From: Aquimarina mytili
GTDB lineage: Bacteria; Bacteroidota; Bacteroidia; Flavobacteriales; Flavobacteriaceae
DNA: 64,000 bases
Direction of reading: 5' to 3'
NCBI RefSeq assembly: GCF_016735115.1
Contig: NZ_JAERQJ010000013.1
Span: forward strand, 1 to 64,000
Under the pieces are notes generated by a model, which was not told the origin of the DNA, made no database searches, and saw only the letters and a list, made by a program, of their open reading frames with translations. The translations under genes and the position numbers were made by a program. Below, in pieces: positions 35,009 to 43,824 of the stretch (position 1 is the stretch's first letter; each line of letters starts with the position of its first letter).

Positions 35009-35497
35009 CTATTTTTTTACGATCTGTGATTTCAATTTTTGTTTTATTCTGGATATTCTTGTTCCCACATTACTTGGCGACAAGCCTGTAATTTCTGCTA
35101 TTTCTTCATATTTTTTTCCTTCAAGAAGGAGTAACATTACTCCTTTTTCAAGCTCATTTAATCCATGTATATGCGTATAAAGAACTTTTAGTCGTTCCTC
35201 AAATTCTGTATCATACTGCTGGGTCTGCTGCATTATAATTTTATCAATTCCTATTTGAATTCCACGCCTCTTCTCTTTTTTTAGTCTTGTGATAGCAGTA
35301 TTAAGGGCAACTCGATACATCCATGTACTAATTTTTGCTTCGCCTCGAAAGTTTGCATAAGATTTCCATAATTGATATACGATCTCTTGATACAAATCTT
35401 TTTGATCATCATGGTTATTAGTATAGATCGTTGTTATTTTAAAAATAACTCCTTCATGTTCTCTAATAATTCGAGTAAATTCAAGTTCTTTACTCAT
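35009..35497 (-). CDS. ECF-type RNA polymerase sigma factor, 162 aa
   Basis: Region 2 is at DQKDLYQEIVYQLWKSYANF with ISTWMYRVALNTAITRLKK; region 4 is at LNELEKGVMLLLLEGKKYEE followed by IAEITGLSPSNVGTRISRIK. The length is normal for group 4 sigma factors. It directs RNA polymerase to a specific regulon, probably including its own operon with the downstream membrane protein. Confidence 0.9.
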   Translation of the reverse strand: MSKELEFTRIIREHEGVIFKITTIYTNNHDDQKDLYQEIVYQLWKSYANFRGEAKISTWMYRVALNTAITRLKKEKRRGIQIGIDKIIMQQTQQYDTEFEERLKVLYTHIHGLNELEKGVMLLLLEGKKYEEIAEITGLSPSNVGTRISRIKQKLKSQIVKK

Positions 35498-35642
35498 TCT
35501 ATGGGTTTGTTTTTTTCTTATTAGTATTCTTTAAGAATAAAAAATCACAGAAATTCTAATAATTTATAGGTATCGTATATAAAACAGAAACAACAAGCCA
35601 AAAACTATATTTTGCTTATTAAAAGTGAATTCTAGAAAAAAG

Positions 35643-36281
35643 TTAATCCTTGATTACAATCATAGTGGCTCTCTTACCCGTGGCAAGGTTCCAAGCGTTA
35701 AGTGTGATAAGATTTCCTTGATCATCATAAAGATGGAACTCTGCAGTATTAGGTGATGCTGCTCCTTCGTTCAATGCTAACACATCAATTCTATTAAATC
35801 CTTTTATTAGATTGATTTTGGTTTTTTTAAAACCTCCACTAAGAAGCACTCTGGCCCCTATAACGTCATCATTAATAAAAACTCTAACTATGTCTCCATC
35901 TACTTCTCCATGATCTCTGTAAACCAGGTGAACAAATTTGCCATTACTTTTAAAATCTCCGAAATACTCATCCCCTGTCGTTTTTGATGCATCATCTTCA
36001 ATTTTTTCAAACCATTTTGGGGTAATATCTGACTCAGGTTTTAAAAAACCATTATCTCCCGTCATATCAAAGGTCTTATTATTACGGCGACTATATTCTT
36101 TTAATCCCTCTGGCAAATCATAAAGTGTAGAATTTGTATTTGTATCAGAGTTTGATATGCTATATTTATCTGTAGAAAGATCACTTTCGCTATCAATACG
36201 CAATGAAGAGGAATTTTCTATCTGTGCAGATAGCCCCCCCGCTACAAACAATAATATAATTTGAAAAAATCTAAATTTCAT
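35643..36281 (-). CDS. Exported hypothetical protein, 212 aa
   Basis: The start chosen is the ATG at 36281 because it begins a clean signal peptide (MKFRFFQIILLFVAGGLSAQ); the longer frame lacks one. The mature part is Ser/Asp-rich, then forms a beta-sandwich-like domain (KFVHLVYRDHGEVDGDIVRV, INLIKGFNRIDVLALNEG). Family not recognised by name; similar secreted proteins occur across Flavobacteriaceae. It diverges from the kinase-like gene across 170 bases. Confidence 0.75.
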   Translation of the reverse strand: MKFRFFQIILLFVAGGLSAQIENSSSLRIDSESDLSTDKYSISNSDTNTNSTLYDLPEGLKEYSRRNNKTFDMTGDNGFLKPESDITPKWFEKIEDDASKTTGDEYFGDFKSNGKFVHLVYRDHGEVDGDIVRVFINDDVIGARVLLSGGFKKTKINLIKGFNRIDVLALNEGAASPNTAEFHLYDDQGNLITLNAWNLATGKRATMIVIKD

Positions 36282-36451
36282 ACTCTTATTATGTGCATCA
36301 CTACAATGTAAATATATATATAATATAGACGCTATGATTGTTAATTCCCTACAAAATCTTTGCCAAGATATTGACAATACTAAAAAAACATTCTTACAAA
36401 CTTGTAAGATAAAACTGATATGATTTATTTTGTTACCTAAACACTGTATCA

Positions 36452-37690
36452 ATGGCCTATTATATCATTGGAGGAATACTTCTAGCCATAATTCTTTTTT
36501 TATGGATACAATCCCAAAGTGCAAGAAAGACACTAAAAAATAAAAACAAAGAATTACAATCGTTATATACTGAAACTGAAAAACAGTTTCAATTACAACA
36601 AGACTATATTTCTGTACTAAGTCAGGAATTAAGAACTCCATTATATGGAATTATGGGGCTTACAAATCTGTTAGCTGAAGATCATCCTGAACTGAAAAAT
36701 AATAGAAAACTAAAATCTCTGAAATTTTCTGGAGATTATTTGTTGACCCTAATTAATAACATACTTCATGTAAATTATCTTGACTCTGAAGAAATTCAAC
36801 CCCAACACATCTTTTTTGATTTGAAAGAGATAACTCAAAATCTTGTCGATTCATTTAGCTATGCTACCGAAAACAGCGATAATATTTTACATTTTGATTT
36901 TGATTCGGAAATTGATCAATCTATCAATGGAGATCCTGCAATTCTTTCTCAAATATTAATGAATCTTATCAGTAATGCATTGCGATTTACTAAAAATGGA
37001 AATGTATATTTTTCTGTTAGTTTAATAAAGAAAAAAGGAAATACTGCTACTATTTCTTTTAAAATTAAGCATGATGGATTTGAAGTAACCAAAGAAGATA
37101 AAAATTCTATTTATCAAGAATTTATAGGGGTTGATAAAGCTAAAAAATCATATTTAGGTACTGGTTTAAACTTTACGATTGTAAAAAAACTTGCAAAGGC
37201 ATTACAAGGAGAAATTATTATTCAAGATGACTCTCAGACTGGTTCTGAGTATGCATTTGCAACTGATTTTGAAGTTTTACAAAACGAAGACTCGAATAAG
37301 CAATTCTCTAAAACCTCTAGTACCAATACAAAATTAAAAGTACTTATTGTAGACGATAATAAACTGAATCTACTAGTCGCTGAAAAAATGTTATCCAAAG
37401 AAAATTATGATTGTACAACAATTGATAATGGCTTTGATGCTATAGAATTGGTCAGAGAAAATACATATAGTATCGTTTTAATGGACATTAACATGCCAAA
37501 ATTAAACGGTATCGGTACAACAAAACGAATACGCGAATTTGACTCAAAAACACCTATTATTGCACTAACTGCAGTAGATGTAACACAATTAAACAGCCAA
37601 ATTATACAAGCTGGTCTTAATGATTACATTTTAAAGCCATATAACAAGAATCATCTTTTGGAGATAATCTCTAAAAATTTAACCCCATAG
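36452..37690 (+). CDS. Degenerate hybrid histidine kinase with intact receiver, 412 aa
   Basis: One N-terminal membrane helix (2-20), a coiled linker, a HisKA-like domain (about 45-115), a HATPase-like domain (about 155-275) and a receiver (about 296-410). The H-box reads LSQELRTPLYG: Gln58 stands where the phospho-accepting His belongs. In the ATPase domain the N-box (MNLISNALRFTKNG) and a G2-like GTGLNFTIVKKL remain, but the G1 box DxGxG is replaced by HDGFEV. The receiver keeps Asp301/Asp302, phospho-site Asp345 (IVLMDINMP), Thr373 and Lys395. So autophosphorylation is unlikely, and the protein may pass signals through its receiver or act as a scaffold. No downstream partner is adjacent. 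Confidence 0.85.
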   Translation: MAYYIIGGILLAIILFLWIQSQSARKTLKNKNKELQSLYTETEKQFQLQQDYISVLSQELRTPLYGIMGLTNLLAEDHPELKNNRKLKSLKFSGDYLLTLINNILHVNYLDSEEIQPQHIFFDLKEITQNLVDSFSYATENSDNILHFDFDSEIDQSINGDPAILSQILMNLISNALRFTKNGNVYFSVSLIKKKGNTATISFKIKHDGFEVTKEDKNSIYQEFIGVDKAKKSYLGTGLNFTIVKKLAKALQGEIIIQDDSQTGSEYAFATDFEVLQNEDSNKQFSKTSSTNTKLKVLIVDDNKLNLLVAEKMLSKENYDCTTIDNGFDAIELVRENTYSIVLMDINMPKLNGIGTTKRIREFDSKTPIIALTAVDVTQLNSQIIQAGLNDYILKPYNKNHLLEIISKNLTP

Positions 37691-38077
37691 TATAATTCTT
37701 AAAGTCATTTTTGTTTGTCTATCATGTGAGAAAATTTTTAGAGGTATCTATTTTTGTCACATAGCTTTATCCTCGGCACACGCATAAAGGGCCTATGAAA
37801 ACAAATAGGTATAAATCAAAATTATAACATATTTTAACTTTTTAAAAAAAGTAATATTTCTCGAGTTAAACGGGGAAAATACACCCTATTCCTTTATTAG
37901 CAACTGGCAATCATCATATTATTTTTTCATTTGACGCCGAAATCAAAAAATGAGCGGTCATTTAGCAAAAACTCAATTAACATTTTTTAAGATATTCATA
38001 TGAAAAGATTAATATTTTGAGTAACAATAAAAGAAATTCCAAATAGTTACAATAACAGAAATATTAATTAGATAACC
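37691..38077. other. Intergenic region, no gene seen
   Basis: These 387 bases hold only frames of fewer than 20 codons. The kinase-like gene ends here without a clear hairpin. I see no repeat or convincing structured RNA. Confidence 0.6.
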
Positions 38078-38908
38078 ATGAAAAAATCATTCACACTAAT
38101 CGCACTGTCAGGTATTATAATGACATCATGCGTTTCGAAAAAAAAGTATGTTGCTTTAGAACAAGAATTGCAAGATACACGTAGCACACTGCAAAGAACC
38201 GCAGTAGAAAAAGATGAATTAGAGGATAAATTTGCAAAAATTGAAGCTAGAGTAGCTGATTACAATGCAAAAATAAACTCTTTAAGAGATGAAAGCAATG
38301 AAAAAATGGTTATGGTAGATGATATTGTAGCGATTTCAAACAATAGCAAAGAAAAAATGAGGGAGACACTTACAAAAGTAGACCCTAATAAGTTACAGAA
38401 TGCTAAGACATTAAAAGATTCTATGAATCTGGCAGTTTCTCACAACTTAAAAAGTTCATTAGATGATAGCTTAAAAGATGATGAAGACATATCTATTAAT
38501 ATAGATAATACTGTTGTTATGATCTCTATTTCTGACAAAATGTTATTCAAAACGGCAAGTTATAGAGTGAGTGATAAAGCAAACGGAATTTTACAAAAAT
38601 TAGCTAACGTTATAAACTCTGAACCGAGTATAGAAGTTATGGTTGAAGGTCATACAGACCCAAGAACAATAAGCAATGCTGTTGTACAGGATAACTGGGA
38701 TCTAAGTGTTAAGAGAGCCACTTCTATTGTAAGAAAACTACAAAACAAATATAATGTTGCTCCAGAAAAATTAATTGCTTCTGGTAGAAGTAGCTACAAA
38801 CCTCTTGTTGAGAACAGTTCAGATGAAAACATGGCAATAAACAGGCGTACGAAAATCGTTTTACTGCCAAATATGGATAAGTTTTTTGCAATGCTATCGG
38901 CTAACTAA
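38078..38908 (+). CDS. OmpA-family lipoprotein, 276 aa
   Basis: A lipoprotein signal with lipobox before Cys18 (IIMTSC) is followed by a coiled coil (about 25-90, VALEQELQDTRSTLQRTAVE) and a C-terminal OmpA peptidoglycan-binding domain (about 145-270) with MVEGHTDPRTISNA, DLSVKRATSIVRKL and AINRRTKIVLLPN. It would tether the outer membrane to peptidoglycan. The domain order fits the common Bacteroidota OmpA/MotB-like lipoproteins. It is monocistronic with its own terminator. Confidence 0.9.
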   Translation: MKKSFTLIALSGIIMTSCVSKKKYVALEQELQDTRSTLQRTAVEKDELEDKFAKIEARVADYNAKINSLRDESNEKMVMVDDIVAISNNSKEKMRETLTKVDPNKLQNAKTLKDSMNLAVSHNLKSSLDDSLKDDEDISINIDNTVVMISISDKMLFKTASYRVSDKANGILQKLANVINSEPSIEVMVEGHTDPRTISNAVVQDNWDLSVKRATSIVRKLQNKYNVAPEKLIASGRSSYKPLVENSSDENMAINRRTKIVLLPNMDKFFAMLSAN

Positions 38909-38940
38909 CTTAATATATTATTCTCTTTTATTAAAGAATG

Positions 38941-38974
38941 GGGATGAAACATTACAGTTTTCATCCCTTTTTTT
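38941..38974 (+). terminator. Rho-independent terminator
   Basis: The stem GGGATGAAA / TTTCATCCC is followed by a T-rich run; it lies 33 bases after the OmpA lipoprotein gene. Confidence 0.85.
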
Positions 38975-39044
38975 ATTGATTTAATTAAACCTTTTTATAC
39001 TTCTTAAGTCTTAGAGATATACATCATTATAAAATTGAAATATT

Positions 39045-39461
39045 ATGAAGAATATCATACTCCAAAGATCAACAGTCGTATCATTATTATTAGTTATACT
39101 TTTTCTAGGAAGCAGTTTTACTGCTACCACTATTAATTACAGATGGGATCATCTAGGTTCTAGAGTAGTAAATTATAGGTTAGATAAAGATGTTATCAAA
39201 GTGACCGCCAAAGAAGGTGGATTCAAAAAATTAAAAGTCAAAGTTACGGGAGGAGCACTTAATATGCACAGAATGGTGGTTCATTACGGAAATGGGCAAA
39301 AAGATGTGATTAAATTAAGGCATAACTTTTCGCGCAGGAGCGCAACTAGAATAATTGATTTAAAAGGTGGTAAAAGAATTATACGAGACATAACATTCTT
39401 TTACGACACAAAAAACTTATCTCAAAAAAAAGCAAAAGTACATGTATACGGAAGGCACTAA
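39045..39461 (+). CDS. Exported DUF2541-like protein, 138 aa
   Basis: The signal peptide spans about residues 1-28 (ending GSSFTA). The mature domain contains WDHLGSRVVNYRLDKDVIKV, then FKKLKVKVTGGALNMHRMVV and RIIDLKGGKRIIRDITFFYD, the pattern of DUF2541-type small periplasmic beta proteins. Function unknown. It is a monocistronic unit between two hairpin terminators. Confidence 0.75.
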   Translation: MKNIILQRSTVVSLLLVILFLGSSFTATTINYRWDHLGSRVVNYRLDKDVIKVTAKEGGFKKLKVKVTGGALNMHRMVVHYGNGQKDVIKLRHNFSRRSATRIIDLKGGKRIIRDITFFYDTKNLSQKKAKVHVYGRH

Positions 39462-39480
39462 AAAATGTGATTTTTAATAC

Positions 39481-39510
39481 AAAAAGCAGTCTAAATATGG
39501 CTGCTTTTTT
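39481..39510 (+). terminator. Rho-independent terminator
   Basis: The stem AAAAAGCAG / CTGCTTTTT lies 19 bases after the DUF2541-like gene. Its right arm reaches the stop codon of the convergent RlmI gene. Confidence 0.8.
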
Positions 39511-40723
39511 ATTTCATTTTAAAGTACCCGCATTTTAGATAAGCTCCCTCAGGAAAAGTAATTGGATGATCTATATCATGATATGTTTTTTCCACTATTT
39601 CAAAAGTTCTTCCGGTAGACATAATACTTTCTTCAGAAATTCTGAAAAATTCATCAGCTAATACACGAGATGAACAAGAAGCTAATATCAAAATCCCATT
39701 TGAGGATACTAATTGAGCCCCAAGTTTTGCTAATTTTTCATATCCCTTTTTGGCTTTAGAGATCTCACTCTCTCGCTTTGCAAAACTAGGCGGGTCAATT
39801 ACTACAATATCAAAACGTCGTTTTTCATTAATTAAGTTTTGTAGCCCTTCAAAAGCATCGGCCACCATAATGGTATGCCTACCGCTATACCGATTTAGTT
39901 CGGCATTTTCTCTAGCCATTTGTAACGCATGTTTACTAATATCAAGACTGATCACTTCTTTTGCGCCGCCATATAGTGCATGAACAGAAAATCCACCAGC
40001 ATATGAAAAAACATCTAACACACTTTTGTTTTCAGACAGCTCCCCTACTCGTTTCCGGTTATGTCTATGATCCAGAAAATAACCAGTCTTATGCCCTTTA
40101 ATTACATTTGCAGAAAATAAAACTCCATGTTCTTTAAATACCACAACCTCATTGGCTAATGTGCCATATATCGTTTTTCCATCATACAAATCATATGTAT
40201 CCCCTTTAGATTGTAATAACCTGCTTAACCGAAGCACAGCAGTATTACAACCCGTAACGGTTATCAAATGCGGTACAATCCAATTAAGATAAGGAAACCA
40301 AATATGAGAATACAGCTTAATTACCAGGACATTGTCATATATATCTGCAATAAAACCAGGAAGACTATCATTTTCACCAAAAAGTAATCGATAGCTGTTT
40401 GTGTTTGTTTCAAGAAGAGGTTTTCTAATGGCATAGGCTTCATTTATTTTTGAAGTAAACCATGTTTCATTAATCTGAGCCGGTTTTTGAAACTGAATTA
40501 GCTTAATACTAATAGGAGAATATGGATCATATAGTCCACAAGCAAGAAAATTATTCTTCTTCGTATCATAAATAATAACCAAATCACCGACTCCAGCCTC
40601 AGAATTTTGCTTCACTATACTATCTTCAAAAATCCATGGATGTCCGCGCTTCACCATTTTTTCTGCAGATGGCCTTAATTTTACAGCCAATCTTTTAGTA
40701 TCTATATCCTGAATAATTTTCAT
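39509..40723 (-). CDS. rlmI: 23S rRNA (cytosine-C5)-methyltransferase, RlmI-like, 404 aa
   Basis: The N-terminal PUA domain is at about 8-75 (LRPSAEKMVKRGHPWIFEDS), a central domain follows, and a C-terminal Rossmann methyltransferase has motif I SVLDVFSYAGGFSVHA, EVISLDISKHAL, and the catalytic loop FDIVVIDPPSFAKRESE; a later LILASCSSRV segment carries the Cys of the m5C mechanism. This is the RlmI layout (m5C1962 in E. coli). The ATG at 40723 is preferred over one three codons earlier since relatives begin MKII or similar. RNA specificity is by family. Confidence 0.85.
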   Translation of the reverse strand: MKIIQDIDTKRLAVKLRPSAEKMVKRGHPWIFEDSIVKQNSEAGVGDLVIIYDTKKNNFLACGLYDPYSPISIKLIQFQKPAQINETWFTSKINEAYAIRKPLLETNTNSYRLLFGENDSLPGFIADIYDNVLVIKLYSHIWFPYLNWIVPHLITVTGCNTAVLRLSRLLQSKGDTYDLYDGKTIYGTLANEVVVFKEHGVLFSANVIKGHKTGYFLDHRHNRKRVGELSENKSVLDVFSYAGGFSVHALYGGAKEVISLDISKHALQMARENAELNRYSGRHTIMVADAFEGLQNLINEKRRFDIVVIDPPSFAKRESEISKAKKGYEKLAKLGAQLVSSNGILILASCSSRVLADEFFRISEESIMSTGRTFEIVEKTYHDIDHPITFPEGAYLKCGYFKMK

Positions 40724-40773
40724 AGTACACAAGAATACAGATATTTTTTCTATTCTAATACAAAACCAAAAGA

Positions 40774-40860
40774 AAAAGCACCTACCCCATTAACTAACAG
40801 GATAAGTGCTTTTATGTATCGTAAAACTAAACTTTGCATAAGCAACTTATACGTGCTTAT
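40774..40860 (-). other. Two hairpins upstream of the rlmI-like gene
   Basis: AAAAGCAC (40774-40781) pairs with GTGCTTTT (40806-40813), followed by a T-run on the minus strand, and ATAAGCA (40838-40844) pairs with TGCTTAT (40854-40860). They lie 50-140 bases upstream of the rlmI-like start, so they could be a leader attenuator or a small RNA end. Confidence 0.3.
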
Positions 40861-40946
40861 ACTATTCAGACGAATGGAGATTGATTTTGTTACATCATAA
40901 CACTATAAAATAGGTATTTGAAATAAATAAAAGGGTAAAATCAAAA

Positions 40947-40968
40947 AAAGCTACCCTAAAGTAGCTTT
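40947..40968 (-). terminator. Rho-independent terminator
   Basis: The stem AAAGCTAC / GTAGCTTT with T-run on the minus strand lies 30 bases after the M57 protease gene. Confidence 0.8.
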
Positions 40969-40997
40969 TGAATATCAACAAAATAAATTAAAAGTTT

Positions 40998-41837
40998 TTA
41001 ATATAATACATCTAAGGCTATTTTGTCATTATTATTAAACGAATCAGCAGGACCACAAGCTTGCATTAAAGAGGTAGCGTCAGAGATTGTTGGTGTACCA
41101 GTGATATGGATAGCTCCTACTCCAGCATTACCTTCATTAACATTTTGCCCACAACTTTCTCTTGTCATATAATCTGTATGACGAAAACCAATACAATGTC
41201 CTACTTCATGAGCCATTGTACCTGTAACCTCTGCCAGAGAAGGGTTAAGCAATTCAAACCATCTACTATTGATCCCAAATCCTTTAGCAGGATCTCCTTT
41301 TCTTGTTGGAAATCCAGCAGCTCTACCCAAAGTAATAAATCCTCCAGATTCCAATTCATAAAATTCTGTTACTTCGATATCAGCTTTTTTCTTTCCTTTT
41401 AATCCAAAAGTAGTACGTTCAAACGTTAATTGTAAATTTTCTGCATTATACATACTTATCATAGCATCTAATGCATCAGAACCAAGGTTACCTAAAGCCG
41501 GGTCTACGCTAACTTTGATAAGTCTTGGAAGCCCAGTAACCAAATTAGTAGTACGATATTGCTTTTGCAAAGGCCCTGAAATACCCTGTGATAATTCATC
41601 AATTTGGTCAAAAGTAAAAAACATATCTTCTACAGCAACACCTTGTTCCCCCATGAAATTAATCATTTTGGCATTTTCTGTACTAAAATGGGCTTTCTCT
41701 AATTTTATTAAAACATCTTTTGAGATTTCATTTGCAGATATTTCTTCCTCATTAGAATTATCAGTTTCACAAGAAACAAAAAGCGAAGCTGTTAATATTC
41801 CGGCAATACAAAGTGATAAAAATTTACTTCTTTTCAT
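40998..41837 (-). CDS. M57-type zinc metalloprotease lipoprotein, 279 aa
   Basis: A lipoprotein signal (ILTASLFVSC, Cys23) is followed by a pro-region and a catalytic domain with HEVGHCIGFRHTDYM, the HExxHxxGxxH site of the dual-action HEIGH (M57) peptidase family, and a Cys pair (ESCGQ, QACGP) near the end. It is exported and lipid-anchored, probably degrading extracellular protein. The length agrees with Bacteroidota relatives. It is a single gene; its terminator is at 40947-40968. Confidence 0.88.
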   Translation of the reverse strand: MKRSKFLSLCIAGILTASLFVSCETDNSNEEEISANEISKDVLIKLEKAHFSTENAKMINFMGEQGVAVEDMFFTFDQIDELSQGISGPLQKQYRTTNLVTGLPRLIKVSVDPALGNLGSDALDAMISMYNAENLQLTFERTTFGLKGKKKADIEVTEFYELESGGFITLGRAAGFPTRKGDPAKGFGINSRWFELLNPSLAEVTGTMAHEVGHCIGFRHTDYMTRESCGQNVNEGNAGVGAIHITGTPTISDATSLMQACGPADSFNNNDKIALDVLY

Positions 41838-42038
41838 TTTTTAATATTTAAGTTGGACATATTTTAATCGGAGCCGAAATTAATTATTAAATTAACATAA
41901 ACAAGTTTAATTATGTTAAATATCGACAAAATGTCAAAAATTAAGTTAATATTACGGTTTTCCGTAAATAACAATAGATAAAATATTTGTTTTGAGAGAA
42001 AATTCCTTCTTATATGTATTGTTAAAATCCGTACAAAA

Positions 42039-42062
42039 ACATATTTATAAAATTAAATATGT
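42039..42062. promoter_or_regulatory. Putative ArsR operator, copy 1
   Basis: ACATATTTA-TAAAAT-TAAATATGT is a perfect 9-bp inverted repeat with a 6-base spacer, ending 10 bases before the regulator's ATG. A TATATTTG overlaps its right edge (42062-42069), very close to the start codon. The same sequence recurs exactly 360 bases downstream. Confidence 0.65.
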
Positions 42063-42072
42063 ATATTTGTTT

Positions 42073-42384
42073 ATGACTGATAAAAAAATACTAGAAATTA
42101 CTAAGGCGTTATCAAATGCTACGCGTTTGGATATTCTTAAATGGCTTAAAGATCCTGAGACAAATTTTCCGCCTCATAAAGAATTAGGGCATTTTAATGA
42201 TGGCGTATGCGGCCAACACATCAAAGATAAATCAGGGCTTTCGCAACCCACAATTTCACATTATTTATCAGGAATGCATAAAGCTGATTTATTGATCACT
42301 ACCCGGCATGGAAAATGGACGTATTTCAAACGAAATGAAGAAGTAATCAAAAATTATTTAGACACTATACGTCAAAGACTTTAA
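42073..42384 (+). CDS. ArsR-family winged-helix regulator, 103 aa
   Basis: The start is the ATG at 42073 (MTDKKILEITKALSNATRLD); the frame runs back to a TTG at 41992 but that would cover the operator. The wHTH includes VCGQHIKDKSGLSQPTISHY and wing TTRHGKWTYFKRN. A Cys sits just before the recognition helix region, which could sense redox or an electrophile (inference). It leads an operon of four oxidoreductase/isomerase-type genes, and an identical palindrome lies before itself and before the next gene, pointing to autoregulation plus control of the operon. Confidence 0.85.
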   Translation: MTDKKILEITKALSNATRLDILKWLKDPETNFPPHKELGHFNDGVCGQHIKDKSGLSQPTISHYLSGMHKADLLITTRHGKWTYFKRNEEVIKNYLDTIRQRL

Positions 42385-42398
42385 AAAAAATTATTAAT

Positions 42399-42422
42399 AC
42401 ATATTTATAAAATTAAATATAT
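42399..42422. promoter_or_regulatory. Putative ArsR operator, copy 2
   Basis: ACATATTTATAAAATTAAAT followed by AT repeats copy 1 exactly over 22 bases; the palindrome has one mismatch at its right end. It ends 4 bases before the SDR start codon, so binding there would affect the SDR and downstream genes. Confidence 0.6.
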
Positions 42423-42426
42423 AATT

Positions 42427-43026
42427 ATGAAAATATTAGTTATTGGTGCCACAGGTACTATCGGCAAAGCCGTTTATGAAAGCCTTAAAAAAGAATATAC
42501 AACGGTTTATGGGGCTCACAGAAATAGCAGCTCTTATCCTGTAGATATAACGGACAAAAACTCTATTAGAGAATTATTAGAAAAACTTCCCAAACTTGAT
42601 GCTATAATTAATGCTGCGGGTACTGCTTCATGGAAACCGTTATATGATCTTACAGAAGAGGATTATTACATTGGAATTAAAAGCAAACTTATGGGACAAG
42701 TAAATCTCGTGAATATTGCAAAAGAGTATTTGAATGATAATGGCTCAATAACACTCACTACTGGAATTCTTGCAGAACATTATGAACCCGGCGCAGTTGC
42801 ATTATCTTTAGTAAATGGTGCCTTACATAGTTTTGTTAATGCAGCCTCTAACGAATTAGAGCGAAACATTCGTTTAAATGTCGTCGCACCTGGGGCTATT
42901 GCCGGAGACTTCCCAGAGGATAAAAAGTTCGCAGGATACTTTCCGATTCCTATTGATGATGCTATAGCTATGTATCAAAAATCATTAACCGAAAATAATA
43001 CAGGTCAAATCTTAAAAAAATATTAG
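42427..43026 (+). CDS. Short-chain dehydrogenase/reductase, 199 aa
   Basis: A Rossmann start with the glycine motif GATGTIGKAVYESL and a short variant of the SDR core (INAAGTASWKPL for the NAAG motif; SLVNGALHSFVNAAS in the active-site helix region, where the usual YxxxK is not obvious). The classical Tyr appears absent, as in atypical SDRs of this length. It uses NAD(P)(H), with unknown substrate. It lies 42 bases after the ArsR gene, with an operator between, and 1 base before the PhzF gene. Confidence 0.8.
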   Translation: MKILVIGATGTIGKAVYESLKKEYTTVYGAHRNSSSYPVDITDKNSIRELLEKLPKLDAIINAAGTASWKPLYDLTEEDYYIGIKSKLMGQVNLVNIAKEYLNDNGSITLTTGILAEHYEPGAVALSLVNGALHSFVNAASNELERNIRLNVVAPGAIAGDFPEDKKFAGYFPIPIDDAIAMYQKSLTENNTGQILKKY

Positions 43027-43027
43027 C

Positions 43028-43813
43028 ATGAAAATTAAAATGTACCAAATTGATGCCTTTACCAAAACATTATTTGGAGGCAATCCGGCTGCCATTTGCC
43101 ATCTCCCCCATTGGTTAGATGATACTACCTTACAAAATATTGCGATAGAAAATAACTTAGCAGAAACTGGATATTTTGTAAAAAATGAAAGCGTATATGA
43201 AATTAGGTGGTTTATGCCACATGCCGAAATTGATTTATGTGGTCATGCCACCTTAGCTTCAGCCTATGTAATTTTTAACTATATAGATACATCAATACAA
43301 GAAGTAGCATTTTCTTCAAAAAGTGGAATTCTGAAAGCAAAAAAAGAAGATAATGGATCGATTACTCTTGATTTTCCATCAAGACCTCCTAAGGAAATTG
43401 AAATTCCAAAAGAAGTGTTTCAGGCTCTAAAAGCAAAGCCTTTGGGTGCCTATGCAGCCCGAGATTTGGTAATTACACTTTCTTCTGAAGAAGAAGTACT
43501 TGCCGAAAACCCAAATCTCGAAGTGCTAAAAGATCTACCCTATCTTTGTACTATTATAACTGCTAAAGGAAATAATTCTGATTTTGTATCTCGTGTTTTT
43601 GATGCTAATGCAAAAGTACTTCCTGAAGACCCCGTTACTGGATCTGCACACGCATCTCTAGTACCATTTTGGGCAAAAGAATTAAATAAAAACAGCCTCA
43701 AAGCCCTTCAATTATCGCAAAGAGGAGGCGAACTAGATTGTAAACTGGAAGGAGATCGGGTTTTTCTTAGTGGCTACTCAGTATTATATCTAACAGGAGA
43801 AATCTATATCTAA
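43028..43813 (+). CDS. PhzF family isomerase-like protein, 261 aa
   Basis: The start YQIDAFTKTLFGGNPAAICH and the motif EIDLCGHATLASAYV are those of PhzF/YddE proteins (diaminopimelate epimerase fold); the ENNLAETGYFV segment carries the catalytic Glu. A second-half GSAHASLVPFW completes the family. In phenazine makers PhzF isomerises trans-2,3-dihydro-3-hydroxyanthranilate; no other phz gene is here, so the substrate is different or unknown. It starts right after the SDR stop. Confidence 0.88.
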   Translation: MKIKMYQIDAFTKTLFGGNPAAICHLPHWLDDTTLQNIAIENNLAETGYFVKNESVYEIRWFMPHAEIDLCGHATLASAYVIFNYIDTSIQEVAFSSKSGILKAKKEDNGSITLDFPSRPPKEIEIPKEVFQALKAKPLGAYAARDLVITLSSEEEVLAENPNLEVLKDLPYLCTIITAKGNNSDFVSRVFDANAKVLPEDPVTGSAHASLVPFWAKELNKNSLKALQLSQRGGELDCKLEGDRVFLSGYSVLYLTGEIYI

Positions 43814-43824
43814 TTAATAGCATT

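Noticed and set aside
43028-43813. Phenazine biosynthesis locus
   Set aside because: Only a PhzF-family protein is present; the other phz genes are absent, and the family is broad.
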